Part shown: positions 48,158 to 57,522 of the stretch, piece by piece
How positions within the stretch are numbered: position 1 is the stretch's first letter
Layout of the letters: every line of letters begins with the position of its first letter
Assembly (NCBI RefSeq): GCF_004770765.1
Contig: NZ_RQFK01000009.1
Location: 1 to 64,000 of the forward strand
Length of the DNA stretch: 64,000 bases
Direction of reading: 5' to 3'
Source of the DNA: Leptospira noumeaensis
GTDB taxonomy: Bacteria; Spirochaetota; Leptospiria; Leptospirales; Leptospiraceae
Translations under genes and position numbers: made by a program
The notes under the pieces: generated by a model
What the model was told of the DNA's origin: nothing
Database searches by the model: none
What the model saw: the letters and a program-made list of their open reading frames with translations, nothing else

Positions 48158-49538
48158 AAACTAAATAATTTTCTTGGATGGACCATAGAAAAATCCAAGG
48201 TTTGTCTTCTCTGATCTTTTCAATAACCAATAGGGCATCCTGATTGTTTTTGAAAGGTTTATCTAAGATTTTACCAATCTCATTATTGTGGTAAAAGGAA
48301 CGATTTCCCCCATTTCCCATTTTTGCCGGATGGAATAGTGGGTCTAAAAAATTCCAAATAGAATCAAAATCTGAATACCAAGTAAGTAATGTTAAATCTC
48401 CTTTTCCTTCTCCATTTTCTTTGTACAACGGAGCTTTCTCCATTGGTCTGAGTTTGATTGTGAGCCCAATTTCTTCTAATGCTTGTTTGATGGCACGTCC
48501 TTTGGTCTGGTTTTCGTCATCACCTCGCATTCTAAATTCCAAACTAGTTGATTTGATTTTTGGATAACAAACAGATTTTTCTAATTCGACTTTAGCTAAG
48601 GTTTTGTTATACAATTCACCTGTCGAAATAAATCCATCTTTGATTTTTTCCATGTAGTCCATAGGGATGGGTCCATAACTTAGATCTGCATGATTTTCTA
48701 ATAACTTACTGATGATTAAACTACGAGGGATGGATAAATTTAAGGCAGTACGAAAGTGTTTATCAAAACAATGATTGTTTTGGTTGATGGTTACATATTG
48801 TACGGATCTTCCTTTTTTTGTTAGTGTGGATTCCGAGTTTGCTTCTGGTAAAGAAAGTAGGAAGTCTGTCAGTTTGAAAGCATCTAACTGGTTTTTCCGA
48901 AACAAAAATAAAGAAGTAGAAGATTGCGGTAAAATGAGGAAACGAATTTTACTCGGGAAGTTAGGGTCTGATCCCTTTTGAAATTCTAAATCTAAAAACT
49001 CATTTTTTTTCCATTTGGTGAGTTTGTATTTTCCATAAGTCTTTAAAATTTGTTTTTCCCATTCTTTTTGACCGATGATGGAGGCAAAAGGTAAACTGAG
49101 TTTCTCTTTCCACTCGGTTTCATTTGTTCCTTGTTTGAATTCTAATTCCAAGAACCCATCTGCTGAAACACGAACCTGAATTAGAAATTGGTAATCTCCC
49201 TTTCGGGGATAAGTTTCCGAAACCAAACGAGACAAACTATATTCAATATCTTGAAGAGGTGGGGCCAAAGAATTGAATTGGAACCGCCAAACCTCTTTTT
49301 TGGGTTGCGGTTGTTTTTGGAAAGACTGAATCCAAGGGGAGTGGAACCCGGAGGGAGTGCGTGTAAACAGTCCCTGGTGGATGAATTTTGCTAATTTTTG
49401 TCCGGACAAATCGGTAATGAAAAGCGGATCTAGGTGCGCTGTGTCAGAGGGGAGTGCGATTTTTAGATCAAAATGGGGGCTTTCTTCCCGGCAAAAAGTG
49501 AGGGACAAGAGAAAGAAAACGAGGGATAAGGTTCTCAT
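48114..49538 (-). CDS. Family 5 extracellular solute-binding lipoprotein
   Basis: About 474 residues. The signal ends in SLTFC (Cys16), a lipoprotein box. The mature part follows the peptide/nickel-binding SBP family: DTAHLDPLFITDLSGQKLAKFIHQGL near the N-terminus, FRTALNLSIPRSLII in the middle and a lobe with LLTWYSDFDSIWNFLDPLFHP. No permease or ATPase genes of such an importer adjoin it. The ATG at 49538 lies two bases from the start of the divergent ABC exporter gene. Confidence 0.85.
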   Translation of the reverse strand: MRTLSLVFFLLSLTFCREESPHFDLKIALPSDTAHLDPLFITDLSGQKLAKFIHQGLFTRTPSGFHSPWIQSFQKQPQPKKEVWRFQFNSLAPPLQDIEYSLSRLVSETYPRKGDYQFLIQVRVSADGFLELEFKQGTNETEWKEKLSLPFASIIGQKEWEKQILKTYGKYKLTKWKKNEFLDLEFQKGSDPNFPSKIRFLILPQSSTSLFLFRKNQLDAFKLTDFLLSLPEANSESTLTKKGRSVQYVTINQNNHCFDKHFRTALNLSIPRSLIISKLLENHADLSYGPIPMDYMEKIKDGFISTGELYNKTLAKVELEKSVCYPKIKSTSLEFRMRGDDENQTKGRAIKQALEEIGLTIKLRPMEKAPLYKENGEGKGDLTLLTWYSDFDSIWNFLDPLFHPAKMGNGGNRSFYHNNEIGKILDKPFKNNQDALLVIEKIREDKPWIFLWSIQENYLVSKEFLRYNALVDFL

Positions 49539-49540
49539 AC

Positions 49541-51424
49541 GTGAAGATTTACCGAAAACTATGGCCATATTTGGCAAAATACAAATACAGACTTAGCCTC
49601 GGTGTTTTCTTGTCTATATTTGTTTCCATTTTTAATGGTGCATCCCTCACATCACTCATCCCTATCTTTGATTCTCTTGGCACTGGCGAAAATTACAAGT
49701 TCCAAATTGCCCTAACCAAAAAAGACCAAACACTGCTTTCGGAACACAAAACTCCGACGAAGCTCGAAGGACTGACTTACTTTGAATGGCAGTTTGCCAA
49801 TCTCAAACAAAAAACAAATGAGGAACTTGCGGATAAAAAACCAGACGACTTGGTGTATTTATTTTGCCTCATCATCCTTCCCATTTACTTTTTAAAACTC
49901 ATTTGTCTTGCCGGAACGGTTTACTTTGTCAACTCCGCTGGACTTCTTGCTGTCAGCGATCTAAGGCAAGCTTTATATAAAAAACTCCAAGTATTACCAC
50001 TCAATGAATTCTACCGCGAAAAAACCGGAGTTCTCATGAGCCGGGTGATCAACGACGTTGATATTGTTGGAAAAGTGATTTCGAATGATCTAAAGGATGC
50101 GATTAACGATTTTTTTTATATCATTACCCATTTAATCATCTTACTTGTATTAAGTTGGAAGCTGTTCTTTTTGTTATTCATTGTCATTCCTTTGATTGTG
50201 GGGCCAGTGAGTACATTTGCAGATCGGATAAGAAGAACCACTAAAAACCAACAAGAACAATTGTCTGAATTGAATGGCGACCTTCAGGAAGTGATTTCTG
50301 GGATTCGGGTTATTCGTGCCTTTTCGATGGAAGATAAGGAAGCGGATCGTTTTTTTAAAGTAAACCAAAACCTCTCCGACAAAACTTTTAAAACACATTT
50401 TTACCACCAAATTGGTCCCGCCTTAACAGAGTTATCTGGCTCTGTTGTAACGATGGTATTTCTTGGGATTGGTGCGTATCTATTGGAAGATGCTAGTTTT
50501 TCCAAAGGGATGTTCATTGCATTTTTTCTTACTTTGATATTTCTAATGCGTCCACTCAAACAAATGAGTATCCTTGTGAATTTAATCCAAGCCTCTGTGA
50601 TTGCGAGTGATCGTGTATTTGAAATTTTAGGTAGAGATGTTGATATCAAAGAACCGGAATCTCCAAACAAACTTGGGCCACTTTCAAAATCGATCGAATA
50701 CAAAAATGTATCTTACCTATATCCTAATACCGACATCTATGCACTAAAAAATATCAATTTAACCTTACCTCGCGGTGGAACTATTGCAATTGTTGGTTCG
50801 TCGGGAGCCGGTAAATCCACACTCGTTGATCTTTTGCCAAGACTGATTGATCCTAGTGACGGTGGAATTTTTTGGGACGATGTAAACGCCAAAGAATTAA
50901 CCTTAGATAATTTGCGTAAACGGATCGGAGTTGTTTCTCAAAACATTTTTTTATTTAATGGATCCATTCGTGAAAACATTGCCTTTGGCAAACCAGATGC
51001 TACGGAAGAAGAGGTTCGACGTGCCGCAGAAGATGCATTTGCTTCCGAATTCATCGAAGCCTTCGAAGAAGGTTATGATACCATTGTAGGGGAACGTGGG
51101 GTGATGTTATCCGGTGGTCAAAGACAAAGGATCTCGATTGCAAGAACCTTACTTGCAAATCCAGAGGTACTCATTTTAGACGAGGCTACATCTGCTTTAG
51201 ATACCGAATCGGAGCGACTCATCCAACAAGCGTTTGTTCGGTTGTATGAAAATAAAACGGTTATCATCATCGCTCACCGTCTTTCTACTGTTAAAATTGC
51301 AGATACAATTTATTATTTAGAGAACGGTGAAATTGTTGAAAGTGGAAGTCACGCAGATTTACTTAAAAACCAAAACTCAAAATACAAACGTTTGTATGAT
51401 ATGCAGTTTTCTGGTTCTAATTAA
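49541..51424 (+). CDS. msbA: ABC exporter, MsbA/lipid-exporter type
   Basis: A 627-residue half-transporter with a six-helix membrane domain and a C-terminal ATPase. Walker A is GSSGAGKST (about 419-427), the signature MLSGGQRQRISIARTLL and Walker B ILDEATSALD are intact. MsbA-like proteins flip lipid A core; the symbol is tentative because other lipid exporters share the same plan. The extracellular loop between the first two helices is unusually long and charged (about residues 45-105). The GTG start leaves only two bases to the divergent SBP start. Confidence 0.85.
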   Translation: MKIYRKLWPYLAKYKYRLSLGVFLSIFVSIFNGASLTSLIPIFDSLGTGENYKFQIALTKKDQTLLSEHKTPTKLEGLTYFEWQFANLKQKTNEELADKKPDDLVYLFCLIILPIYFLKLICLAGTVYFVNSAGLLAVSDLRQALYKKLQVLPLNEFYREKTGVLMSRVINDVDIVGKVISNDLKDAINDFFYIITHLIILLVLSWKLFFLLFIVIPLIVGPVSTFADRIRRTTKNQQEQLSELNGDLQEVISGIRVIRAFSMEDKEADRFFKVNQNLSDKTFKTHFYHQIGPALTELSGSVVTMVFLGIGAYLLEDASFSKGMFIAFFLTLIFLMRPLKQMSILVNLIQASVIASDRVFEILGRDVDIKEPESPNKLGPLSKSIEYKNVSYLYPNTDIYALKNINLTLPRGGTIAIVGSSGAGKSTLVDLLPRLIDPSDGGIFWDDVNAKELTLDNLRKRIGVVSQNIFLFNGSIRENIAFGKPDATEEEVRRAAEDAFASEFIEAFEEGYDTIVGERGVMLSGGQRQRISIARTLLANPEVLILDEATSALDTESERLIQQAFVRLYENKTVIIIAHRLSTVKIADTIYYLENGEIVESGSHADLLKNQNSKYKRLYDMQFSGSN

Positions 51425-51459
51425 CTGCCACTTTAGTAAAAACTTGGATGATCAAAGAA

Positions 51460-51879
51460 TTAAGCTAGGCGACCAGTCCCACAGTTGGGGCAAAATTTAG
51501 CATTGGGGACAGCAACAAACGAGCCACAGCTGGCGCATGTCCAATTTTCGTTAATTTTGGGAGTTTGAAGCAGGTTTACGTTTGTTTGTTTTAATTTTTT
51601 ATCTTTTAACTCAATCTCTATAGTATCTAGAGCTTCGATATAAGGAAGTGATTGGGATTGGAATTCTTCTTCTGTTAACTTTCCTGAGTCAAAATCAGAC
51701 CGAATGTCTTTGAGCGAATCGAGCATGTTTCTCTTTTTTTCTGCAATTGGTCTTACAAAAGCTTCCTCGTCTTTTCCAAAAGGTGATTCATCTAGTCGAA
51801 ATTTGTAATAAAACAAAACAAAAGGTGCAATCAGAATGATTCCAAAAAACAGACAATATAGATATAAGAGAAAATCCAT
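51460..51879 (-). CDS. Membrane-anchored zinc-ribbon protein
   Basis: A 139-residue protein: an N-terminal membrane helix (about 4-25), a helical middle (DIRSDFDSGKLTEEEFQSQ) similar in style to CcmI-type proteins, and a C-terminal zinc ribbon with two CxxC pairs (CASC and CPNC). The middle resembles the short helical hairpin found in cytochrome c biogenesis CcmI and in many small zinc-ribbon proteins, but no ccm genes are near. Function unknown. Confidence 0.78.
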   Translation of the reverse strand: MDFLLYLYCLFFGIILIAPFVLFYYKFRLDESPFGKDEEAFVRPIAEKKRNMLDSLKDIRSDFDSGKLTEEEFQSQSLPYIEALDTIEIELKDKKLKQTNVNLLQTPKINENWTCASCGSFVAVPNAKFCPNCGTGRLA

Positions 51880-51950
51880 AGGTTCAGAATTTGGACTTTT
51901 TATTTTTAAGCAATCTCTTTATCTTGGGTGAAAGAAGAGAAATTAGATTT

Positions 51951-53453
51951 ATGGCCGTTACAAACTCATTAATTGAACAAAAACTTAAAACAGCAGAAGA
52001 AGTTGCAGCATTATTACCTGAACATGTTACATTAGGGTGCTCTGGATTTACGCCAGCAGGTTACCCAAAACTCATTCCCGTGGCCTTTGCCAAACGGATT
52101 GAAGATGAAAAAAAATTAGGAAAAGAATTCTCTATCAATTTATATGCAGGAGCATCCACAGGTGAGGAATTGGATGGTGCCTTAGCAAAAACTGGTGCAC
52201 TGAAATTAAGAATCCCATACCAATCTAATTCTCACCTTCGTAACCTTATTAACCAAGGGGAAACCGATTTCATTGATATGCATTTGTCTCATGTAGTCAA
52301 ATACATTGAACACGGAATTTTACCAAAAATTGATGTGGCTTTAGTTGAAGCAATCGATGTGACAACTGATGGGAAAATTTATCTTTCCACATCTTCAGGA
52401 ATGAGTGCCACTTACATCCGTAATGCGGAATCTATTTTTATTGAGTTAACAGACACTCATCCTTTAGAATTAAAGGGTTATCATGATATTTATCTCCCCA
52501 ACCATCACGAGAAGGGACTTCCTATTAATATTCTGACTCCTGGTGATCGAATTGGTTTACCATACATCCAAGTGACACCAGATAAAATCAAAGGGATTGT
52601 ACGGTCAAACAAACCTGATGCCGCAACTATATTCAAAACTCCAGATGAAGATTGTCAAAACATTGCAGCCCATGTTTTATCTTTTATCCAACATGAAATC
52701 AAAAAAGGACGGATACCCAAAGAATACCTCCCGTTTCAAAATGGAGTTGGGAATATTGCCAACGCAGTCCTTGCCAGTATGGCAAAAGACTCCAATTTCC
52801 ATTCCATCCAAATGTATACAGAAGTGGTTCAAGATTCGGTTTTTGATTTAATTGATGCTGGTAAATTGGAAATTGCATCAACTTCGGCGTTAACTTTCTC
52901 AGAAGCCGGCCTCAAAAGATTTCATGAAAATATATCTGCATGGAAATCTAAGTTTGTCATTCGCCCACAAGAGATTTCTAACCATCCGGAAGTCATTAGA
53001 CGTATGGGACTCATTGCAATGAATACCGCCATAGAAGTTGACATTTATGGGAACGTAAATTCCACTCATGTGATGGGAACATCTATGATGAATGGAATTG
53101 GTGGATCTGGTGATTTTACACGGAATTCTCATTTGTCTATTTTTATGACCCCGTCTCTTGCCAAAGATGGGAATATTTCTGCAGTGGTGCCAATGGTTTC
53201 ACACACAGATCATAACGAACATTCAACTATGATTTTCGTAACCGAACAAGGGTTAGCTGATCTAAGGGGATGCCCTCCTAAAAAACGAGCCGAACAAATT
53301 ATTAATAATTGTGCACACCCCATTTACCGAGACAAACTCCGCGAATATTACGAAAATGCCCTTCGAGTTTCTAAAGGAAAACACACTCCTCATGACTTGG
53401 AAAGGTCTCTTTCTTGGCATGTCCAATTTTTGAAAACAGGAAGTATGAAGTGA
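51951..53453 (+). CDS. Acetyl-CoA hydrolase/CoA-transferase family protein
   Basis: A 500-residue enzyme of the Cat1/AarC/YgfH family that moves CoA between acyl-CoA and carboxylates such as acetate, propionate or succinate. It has the N-terminal GCSGFTPAGYPK, the GVGNIANAV oxyanion motif and the catalytic glutamate at about residue 291 (MYTEVVQDSVFDLIDAGK). ATG 51951 is chosen; an upstream extension to 51891 is in frame but has no family similarity. It overlaps the FAD oxidoreductase gene by four bases. The exact substrates cannot be told. Confidence 0.93.
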   Translation: MAVTNSLIEQKLKTAEEVAALLPEHVTLGCSGFTPAGYPKLIPVAFAKRIEDEKKLGKEFSINLYAGASTGEELDGALAKTGALKLRIPYQSNSHLRNLINQGETDFIDMHLSHVVKYIEHGILPKIDVALVEAIDVTTDGKIYLSTSSGMSATYIRNAESIFIELTDTHPLELKGYHDIYLPNHHEKGLPINILTPGDRIGLPYIQVTPDKIKGIVRSNKPDAATIFKTPDEDCQNIAAHVLSFIQHEIKKGRIPKEYLPFQNGVGNIANAVLASMAKDSNFHSIQMYTEVVQDSVFDLIDAGKLEIASTSALTFSEAGLKRFHENISAWKSKFVIRPQEISNHPEVIRRMGLIAMNTAIEVDIYGNVNSTHVMGTSMMNGIGGSGDFTRNSHLSIFMTPSLAKDGNISAVVPMVSHTDHNEHSTMIFVTEQGLADLRGCPPKKRAEQIINNCAHPIYRDKLREYYENALRVSKGKHTPHDLERSLSWHVQFLKTGSMK

Positions 53454-54703
53454 TTGCAGTTGTAGGTTCTGGAATTGCTGGCTTAACTGCCGCTTGGGCG
53501 GTTCGTAAGTTTAAAGATATAACTTTATTTGAAAAACATCCTGAAATTGGGATGGCAGCTTTTGGCGCCAAACAAATGGTTGATGGTTTACCTGTAGAAT
53601 TTGACATTCCATTTCGAACCATCAAACGTGATTATTATCCTACACTATTTCAAGTTTATGATAAAGCGGGAATCAAAACTAGGCCTGTTGATTATTCCTT
53701 TAAGGTGGAATCAAATGGTGATTCCGTTTTTGGGTTTCGTTCATATGAATTTTTAGGGATGCCTTTTGGCCTACCAACAATGGATTCTTTAGTATCTGCG
53801 AAGGGTCGAAGGATTTTTTCAGACTTACTGAAGTTTTATACCAATGCCAAAACTGATTGGCTAAAAGAAAATTCCAGTATCTCTATTTTAGATTTTTTAA
53901 TCAAATATGGTTATTCTAATGAATTTATATATCATTTTTTATTACCGACCTTTGCATTAGTAAACACGTGTAAAACGGAAACTGTGGGTGCTTATCCCGC
54001 TGAAACCATCATTGGATACCATTCTCGCGGTTATTCTTATACACCTCAAGAAACGGCGGAATTTGGAACTAGAGATATTGTAAATCGCCTCACAGAAAAT
54101 TTATCAAATTTAAACTTAAACGCAGGGATCCAAAAAATTTATAAAAAGGGAGATAAAACTTTCATCCAGTTCGCCAATGAAGAAAAAGAATTTGATCATG
54201 TGATTCTTTCAACACAAGCAAACCAAGGGAAAGAACTTCTCGGAGAAGGATTTGAGTTAGAAAAAGAAATTCTTGGTGAGTTCCGTTATGAGTCAAGTGA
54301 TGTTGTTTTACATACAGATGAATCTTATTTTTCGAATCCTTCCGTTTCTTTGATTTTTAAAATACGAGATGGTTATGACAAACCCGAGGTTACTTTAGAT
54401 TTAGGAAGAATTATCCCTGAATTGAATGGCAAAAAAATATTTCAAACATGGAATCCACACCAACTTCCAAAACCAGAAGATACTTTAAAAATTGCTAAGT
54501 TTGAAAGGCCTGTGATGGATGAAAGAACAACCAAAGCCATCAAAAGAATTGCAGCATTACATGTAGAATCAAATTGTCGTCTTTGGTTGTGCGGTTCTTA
54601 TTCTTTATACGGAATTCCACTTTTAGAAGCTGGTGCTAAGTCCGCTCTGTATGTTGTTTCAAAATTACTAAATAAAAATATTGATGAACTGATTCAAAAA
54701 TAA
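53450..54703 (+). CDS. FAD-dependent amine-oxidase-like oxidoreductase
   Basis: About 417 residues with an N-terminal dinucleotide fold (VVGSGIAGLTAAW, GxGxxG at residues 6-11, then ITLFEKHPEIG). The C-terminal end has the FAD-contact pattern LWLCGSYSLYGIPLLEAGAKSA. It looks like the NAD(P)/FAD-dependent proteins often found near lipid methyltransferases. GTG 53450 gives a four-base overlap with the CoA-transferase gene and has an AGGAAG site. The next gene encodes a methyltransferase on the opposite strand. Confidence 0.85.
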   Translation: MIAVVGSGIAGLTAAWAVRKFKDITLFEKHPEIGMAAFGAKQMVDGLPVEFDIPFRTIKRDYYPTLFQVYDKAGIKTRPVDYSFKVESNGDSVFGFRSYEFLGMPFGLPTMDSLVSAKGRRIFSDLLKFYTNAKTDWLKENSSISILDFLIKYGYSNEFIYHFLLPTFALVNTCKTETVGAYPAETIIGYHSRGYSYTPQETAEFGTRDIVNRLTENLSNLNLNAGIQKIYKKGDKTFIQFANEEKEFDHVILSTQANQGKELLGEGFELEKEILGEFRYESSDVVLHTDESYFSNPSVSLIFKIRDGYDKPEVTLDLGRIIPELNGKKIFQTWNPHQLPKPEDTLKIAKFERPVMDERTTKAIKRIAALHVESNCRLWLCGSYSLYGIPLLEAGAKSALYVVSKLLNKNIDELIQK

Positions 54704-54716
54704 GAACTAACGGGTT

Positions 54717-55472
54717 TTATTTTTCGAAGACGTAGTAATGGTAAGAAAGTCCTAAGTTTTTGGCAAACAGGTTTAATACTTTGGCGAATGCTTTCAATGA
54801 AGCAGGCAAAGTTTTTGAAAACTCAATGAATCCAAATAAAACTGGTTTTGTCCAATTTTCATGTTTGATTTCTTTGAATCCAATTGCTTTTAATTCAGTG
54901 ATTGTTTCCTCGACTAACTTTAAATTATTTTTTGGAATTAGAAATGGAAGGTATAACCACCAAAGTTTTTTAAAACGACTCTCCGTAATTTGAAAATTTG
55001 TGAATACGAACCTACCACCAGGTTCTAAAACTCTGTAACTTTCTCTGTAAAACAACGCTAGGTTTTGGAAATGGTAAGAGGCATCTAAAGAAAAAACATA
55101 CTGATAAGAAGAGTCAGCCAAAGATTTTATACTCTCCCAACTTCCGTGAATGAATGGTTTTACCTCTGTCTTAGTTGATATGAACAGTTGTTCTGCGAAC
55201 TCTGATTGTTCTCCGGGTAAGTTGATGGCAGATAGTAGTTTTGGTTGGAAATTTTTAGACCAATATACCAAACTCCCACCAAGTCCAGAGCCAAGTTCCA
55301 AAATTTTAGATTTGGGTTGTAATCCGGCACCGAACACAAATTTCGATAAAAATTTAAGACCTGCTGATTCATAAGAAATGTCTTCCTCCCAATATCCAAA
55401 GTTGGAAACAAAGTAGGGAGGTGATTGCGGAAGGACAATTACTGGTGATTTAGAAAATGGGAAAGGAGTCAT
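54717..55472 (-). CDS. Class I SAM-dependent methyltransferase
   Basis: A 251-residue enzyme. SAM motif I is KILELGSGLGGSLVYWS (about residues 55-71), motif II is around FSLDASYHF and motif III is RVLEPGGRFVFTNFQ. Small-molecule or lipid methyltransferases have this plan; the substrate is unknown. It is convergent with the FAD oxidoreductase, and its 5' end faces the CsoR-like gene with only 41 bases between, which contain an operator. Confidence 0.87.
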   Translation of the reverse strand: MTPFPFSKSPVIVLPQSPPYFVSNFGYWEEDISYESAGLKFLSKFVFGAGLQPKSKILELGSGLGGSLVYWSKNFQPKLLSAINLPGEQSEFAEQLFISTKTEVKPFIHGSWESIKSLADSSYQYVFSLDASYHFQNLALFYRESYRVLEPGGRFVFTNFQITESRFKKLWWLYLPFLIPKNNLKLVEETITELKAIGFKEIKHENWTKPVLFGFIEFSKTLPASLKAFAKVLNLFAKNLGLSYHYYVFEK

Positions 55473-55491
55473 TTTTTACTTGTCGGATTGT

Positions 55492-55509
55492 TATACCCGC
55501 TAGGGTATA
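55492..55509. promoter_or_regulatory. Operator O1 of the CsoR-like repressor
   Basis: TATACCC-GCTA-GGGTATA, a perfect seven-base inverted repeat with a four-base spacer. It sits four bases before the repressor ATG and between it and the divergent methyltransferase gene. The sequence is of the type bound by CsoR/CstR-family tetramers (G/C tracts flanked by AT). Autoregulation is inferred, possibly with control of the methyltransferase. Confidence 0.8.
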
Positions 55510-55513
55510 TAGT

Positions 55514-55780
55514 ATGAGCCTTTCGGAAAATCAAACCAAACTGATCCATCGTATCAATCGAATCCAGGGACAGCTGGAAGCAATCAAGAATACAATTAAC
55601 GCGGAAGAAAAAGACTGCGAAAAAGCAATTTTACTCCTAAAAGCAGCCCACCAAGCAATGAAAAAATTTGGAGAAGCCTACATTCACGAATATATGGATA
55701 CCTGTTTTAAGGAAAAAAAATCCACAGCGACAATCGAGTCAGATGTAAAAAAAGCCATCACAGCAGCCTTTTCCCTTTAA
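55514..55780 (+). CDS. CsoR/CstR-family (DUF156) repressor
   Basis: An 88-residue all-helical repressor. RINRIQGQLEAIKN is the usual first helix that contacts DNA. The sensing residues read Cys35, Tyr60, Cys64: both cysteines of CsoR are present, but the His of the copper triad is Tyr (a His is displaced to residue 58). Copper sensing by the standard site is therefore unlikely. Two cysteines without the His resembles the persulfide sensor CstR. ATG 55514 is chosen, since the longer frame begins inside the operator. Three matching operators lie nearby. Confidence 0.9.
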   Translation: MSLSENQTKLIHRINRIQGQLEAIKNTINAEEKDCEKAILLLKAAHQAMKKFGEAYIHEYMDTCFKEKKSTATIESDVKKAITAAFSL

Positions 55781-55820
55781 TCCGAAAAATTCCTTCCATT
55801 TCCTACCCTAAAATCGCTTG

Positions 55821-55848
55821 CCATATATACCCATGGGGGTATATATGG
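55821..55848. promoter_or_regulatory. Operator O2 upstream of the DUF2892-TolC-RND operon
   Basis: Perfect 12-base arms (CCATATATACCC / GGGTATATATGG) with a four-base spacer ATGG. It has the same core and spacing as O1 (TATACCC-N4-GGGTATA). It lies 34-61 bases before the DUF2892 start and probably overlaps the operon promoter. Confidence 0.85.
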
Positions 55849-55860
55849 ATTTAAAGCCTG

Positions 55861-55878
55861 TATACTATAGGGGGTATG
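55861..55878. promoter_or_regulatory. Imperfect operator O3 over the DUF2892 leader
   Basis: TATACTA-TAGG-GGGTATG matches the O1/O2 pattern with three mismatches and the same four-base spacer. It includes TATACT, a good -10 sequence, and the AGGGGG that would be the ribosome binding site of ATG 55882. Occupancy would block both polymerase and ribosome entry. Confidence 0.65.
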
Positions 55879-55881
55879 GTA

Positions 55882-56106
55882 ATGTTTCTAGCTTCGACAA
55901 AAACTTGGTATTTGGAGCGAGTGGTTTATCTCGTTGCGGGGTTATTTAGTTTAGTGGGTGTTTCCTTGGGAACCTTTCTTTCGCCTTGGTGGTTTCTTTT
56001 GAATTTGCTTGTGGGTGTAAATTTGATCGTTTTTTCAACCATTGGTTTTTGTCCCATGGCAATTCTTTTGAAAAAACTTGGTTTTGAGTCCAAGGTAGTG
56101 GATTAA
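55882..56106 (+). CDS. DUF2892 (YgaP-like) inner-membrane protein
   Basis: A 74-residue protein with two membrane helices (about residues 10-30 and 34-52) and the family signature IGFCPMAILLKKLG at the end. DUF2892 is fused to a rhodanese domain in E. coli YgaP and is often found with sulfur-handling genes. It is the first gene of the run with TolC-like and RND genes (three-base gap). ATG 55882 has an AGGGGG site; ATG 55876 is an alternative. Confidence 0.85.
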   Translation: MFLASTKTWYLERVVYLVAGLFSLVGVSLGTFLSPWWFLLNLLVGVNLIVFSTIGFCPMAILLKKLGFESKVVD

Positions 56107-56109
56107 AAA

Positions 56110-57522
56110 ATGAAAACGATCATTAGCATTTTGCTTCTGACCTTTCCGATGGCCCTCTTTGCCGAGGCCGTCGGTTTCAGTGATTTGTGGAAACAGATCG
56201 AAGAAAATTCTTCCGCTAGAAAATCCAAATATTTGGAATGGAAAGCAGGTGAAATTGCGAAAGACCGTGCCGGCAAACATTGGTTACCAAGAGTTTATAC
56301 CGATCTTAGGACTTTTCAGACAAATGACCCAACTCTCAATTTTATGGGTAAACTAAGTCAAAGAAGTGCTACTGATTCCGATTTTTCCACTGCTTCGACA
56401 AGATACAGGCCAAGTAACTTCTTAGACTCGAATAACCAACCTTATTCGACATTAAACTCAGATACTATGAATCTTTTTTCGAAAGATACCTTAAACAATC
56501 CAGGTAGTCATACTTATTCACGAGGAACACTCGGAATGGATTTGCCTTTGTATGAAGGTGGGTCGAGCAAAACTCTCGCGGTCATGAATGAAAAAAGATC
56601 AGCAGGTCTTAAATTTGAATGGCTTGCTGTCAGAGATAGAGAATTTGCTCAGTCAGGTTTTTATTATCGAGCCATCCAAACATTGAATGAATACAAACAG
56701 AGATTAGATAAAATCAAAAAAATTGAATCTAAGTTTCAATCTAATTATTCCCTCGGTAATAAAGGAAATCCTGTTGGGTATGCGGGATACTTAGCTTTAA
56801 AGTCTGTTAAAAACCAAATTTCCATTTTGGAAAAACAATCGGATTTACAGATCCAAGATTATAAAGATACATTATATGTTCTTTCTGATCTCCCGTCTTC
56901 GGAAATAGAAACTATAGAATCAGATTTGAATGTATTTTTGGATACTTATTTCAAAAGACCAATGGTTTACGAAAGATCCAACCAAATGAATGCTCAAATC
57001 AAATACGCAGAAGGTGAAAAACTTAAATCCGATATGGAAATGGCTAAGTTTTTACCGAAGGTTGGTGCATATTCGGAAGCATATGGATACCAAGGAAGTC
57101 GTAATACAACAAACGCATACCAAGCTGGCGTTTATCTCCAAATGAATCTTTATAATCCAAAAGATATGGGAGTGGTGGAAGAATCCAAACTCAATGCAGA
57201 GGCTGCACTAAAGAAACTTGAAGAAAAAACGAAAGAAGAAGAATCACATGTAAAATCTCTTTTCCAAAAAGAAATCACACTTATGGAAAGTTTAACTTTG
57301 GTGAGAGAAACGGTGAAATACCAAGAAGAACAAGTTGGGAATATGCAAAAACTATTTCAAAGTGGTGCGATTTCCGCCATCCAATTTGCAGAAACATTAA
57401 ACAAATCATTAGAACTAAATCGTGTATTAATGGAAACGGAAATTGCCGTTTTACAAGTCAGAACAGAAACATCAATATTTTCAAACAAGGAAGAATCAAA
57501 TGAATCCATTGGAAGAAATTAA
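56110..57522 (+). CDS. TolC-family outer-membrane efflux protein
   Basis: A 470-residue exported protein: signal peptide (ISILLLTFPMALFAEA) followed by two long coiled-coil-like repeats with beta segments, as in TolC (for example GTLGMDLPLYEGG, then VYLQMNLYNPKD at the equivalent place in the second repeat). It should form the outer-membrane channel for the RND pump that follows. The 3' end overlaps the RND start by 23 bases. Confidence 0.88.
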   Translation: MKTIISILLLTFPMALFAEAVGFSDLWKQIEENSSARKSKYLEWKAGEIAKDRAGKHWLPRVYTDLRTFQTNDPTLNFMGKLSQRSATDSDFSTASTRYRPSNFLDSNNQPYSTLNSDTMNLFSKDTLNNPGSHTYSRGTLGMDLPLYEGGSSKTLAVMNEKRSAGLKFEWLAVRDREFAQSGFYYRAIQTLNEYKQRLDKIKKIESKFQSNYSLGNKGNPVGYAGYLALKSVKNQISILEKQSDLQIQDYKDTLYVLSDLPSSEIETIESDLNVFLDTYFKRPMVYERSNQMNAQIKYAEGEKLKSDMEMAKFLPKVGAYSEAYGYQGSRNTTNAYQAGVYLQMNLYNPKDMGVVEESKLNAEAALKKLEEKTKEEESHVKSLFQKEITLMESLTLVRETVKYQEEQVGNMQKLFQSGAISAIQFAETLNKSLELNRVLMETEIAVLQVRTETSIFSNKEESNESIGRN

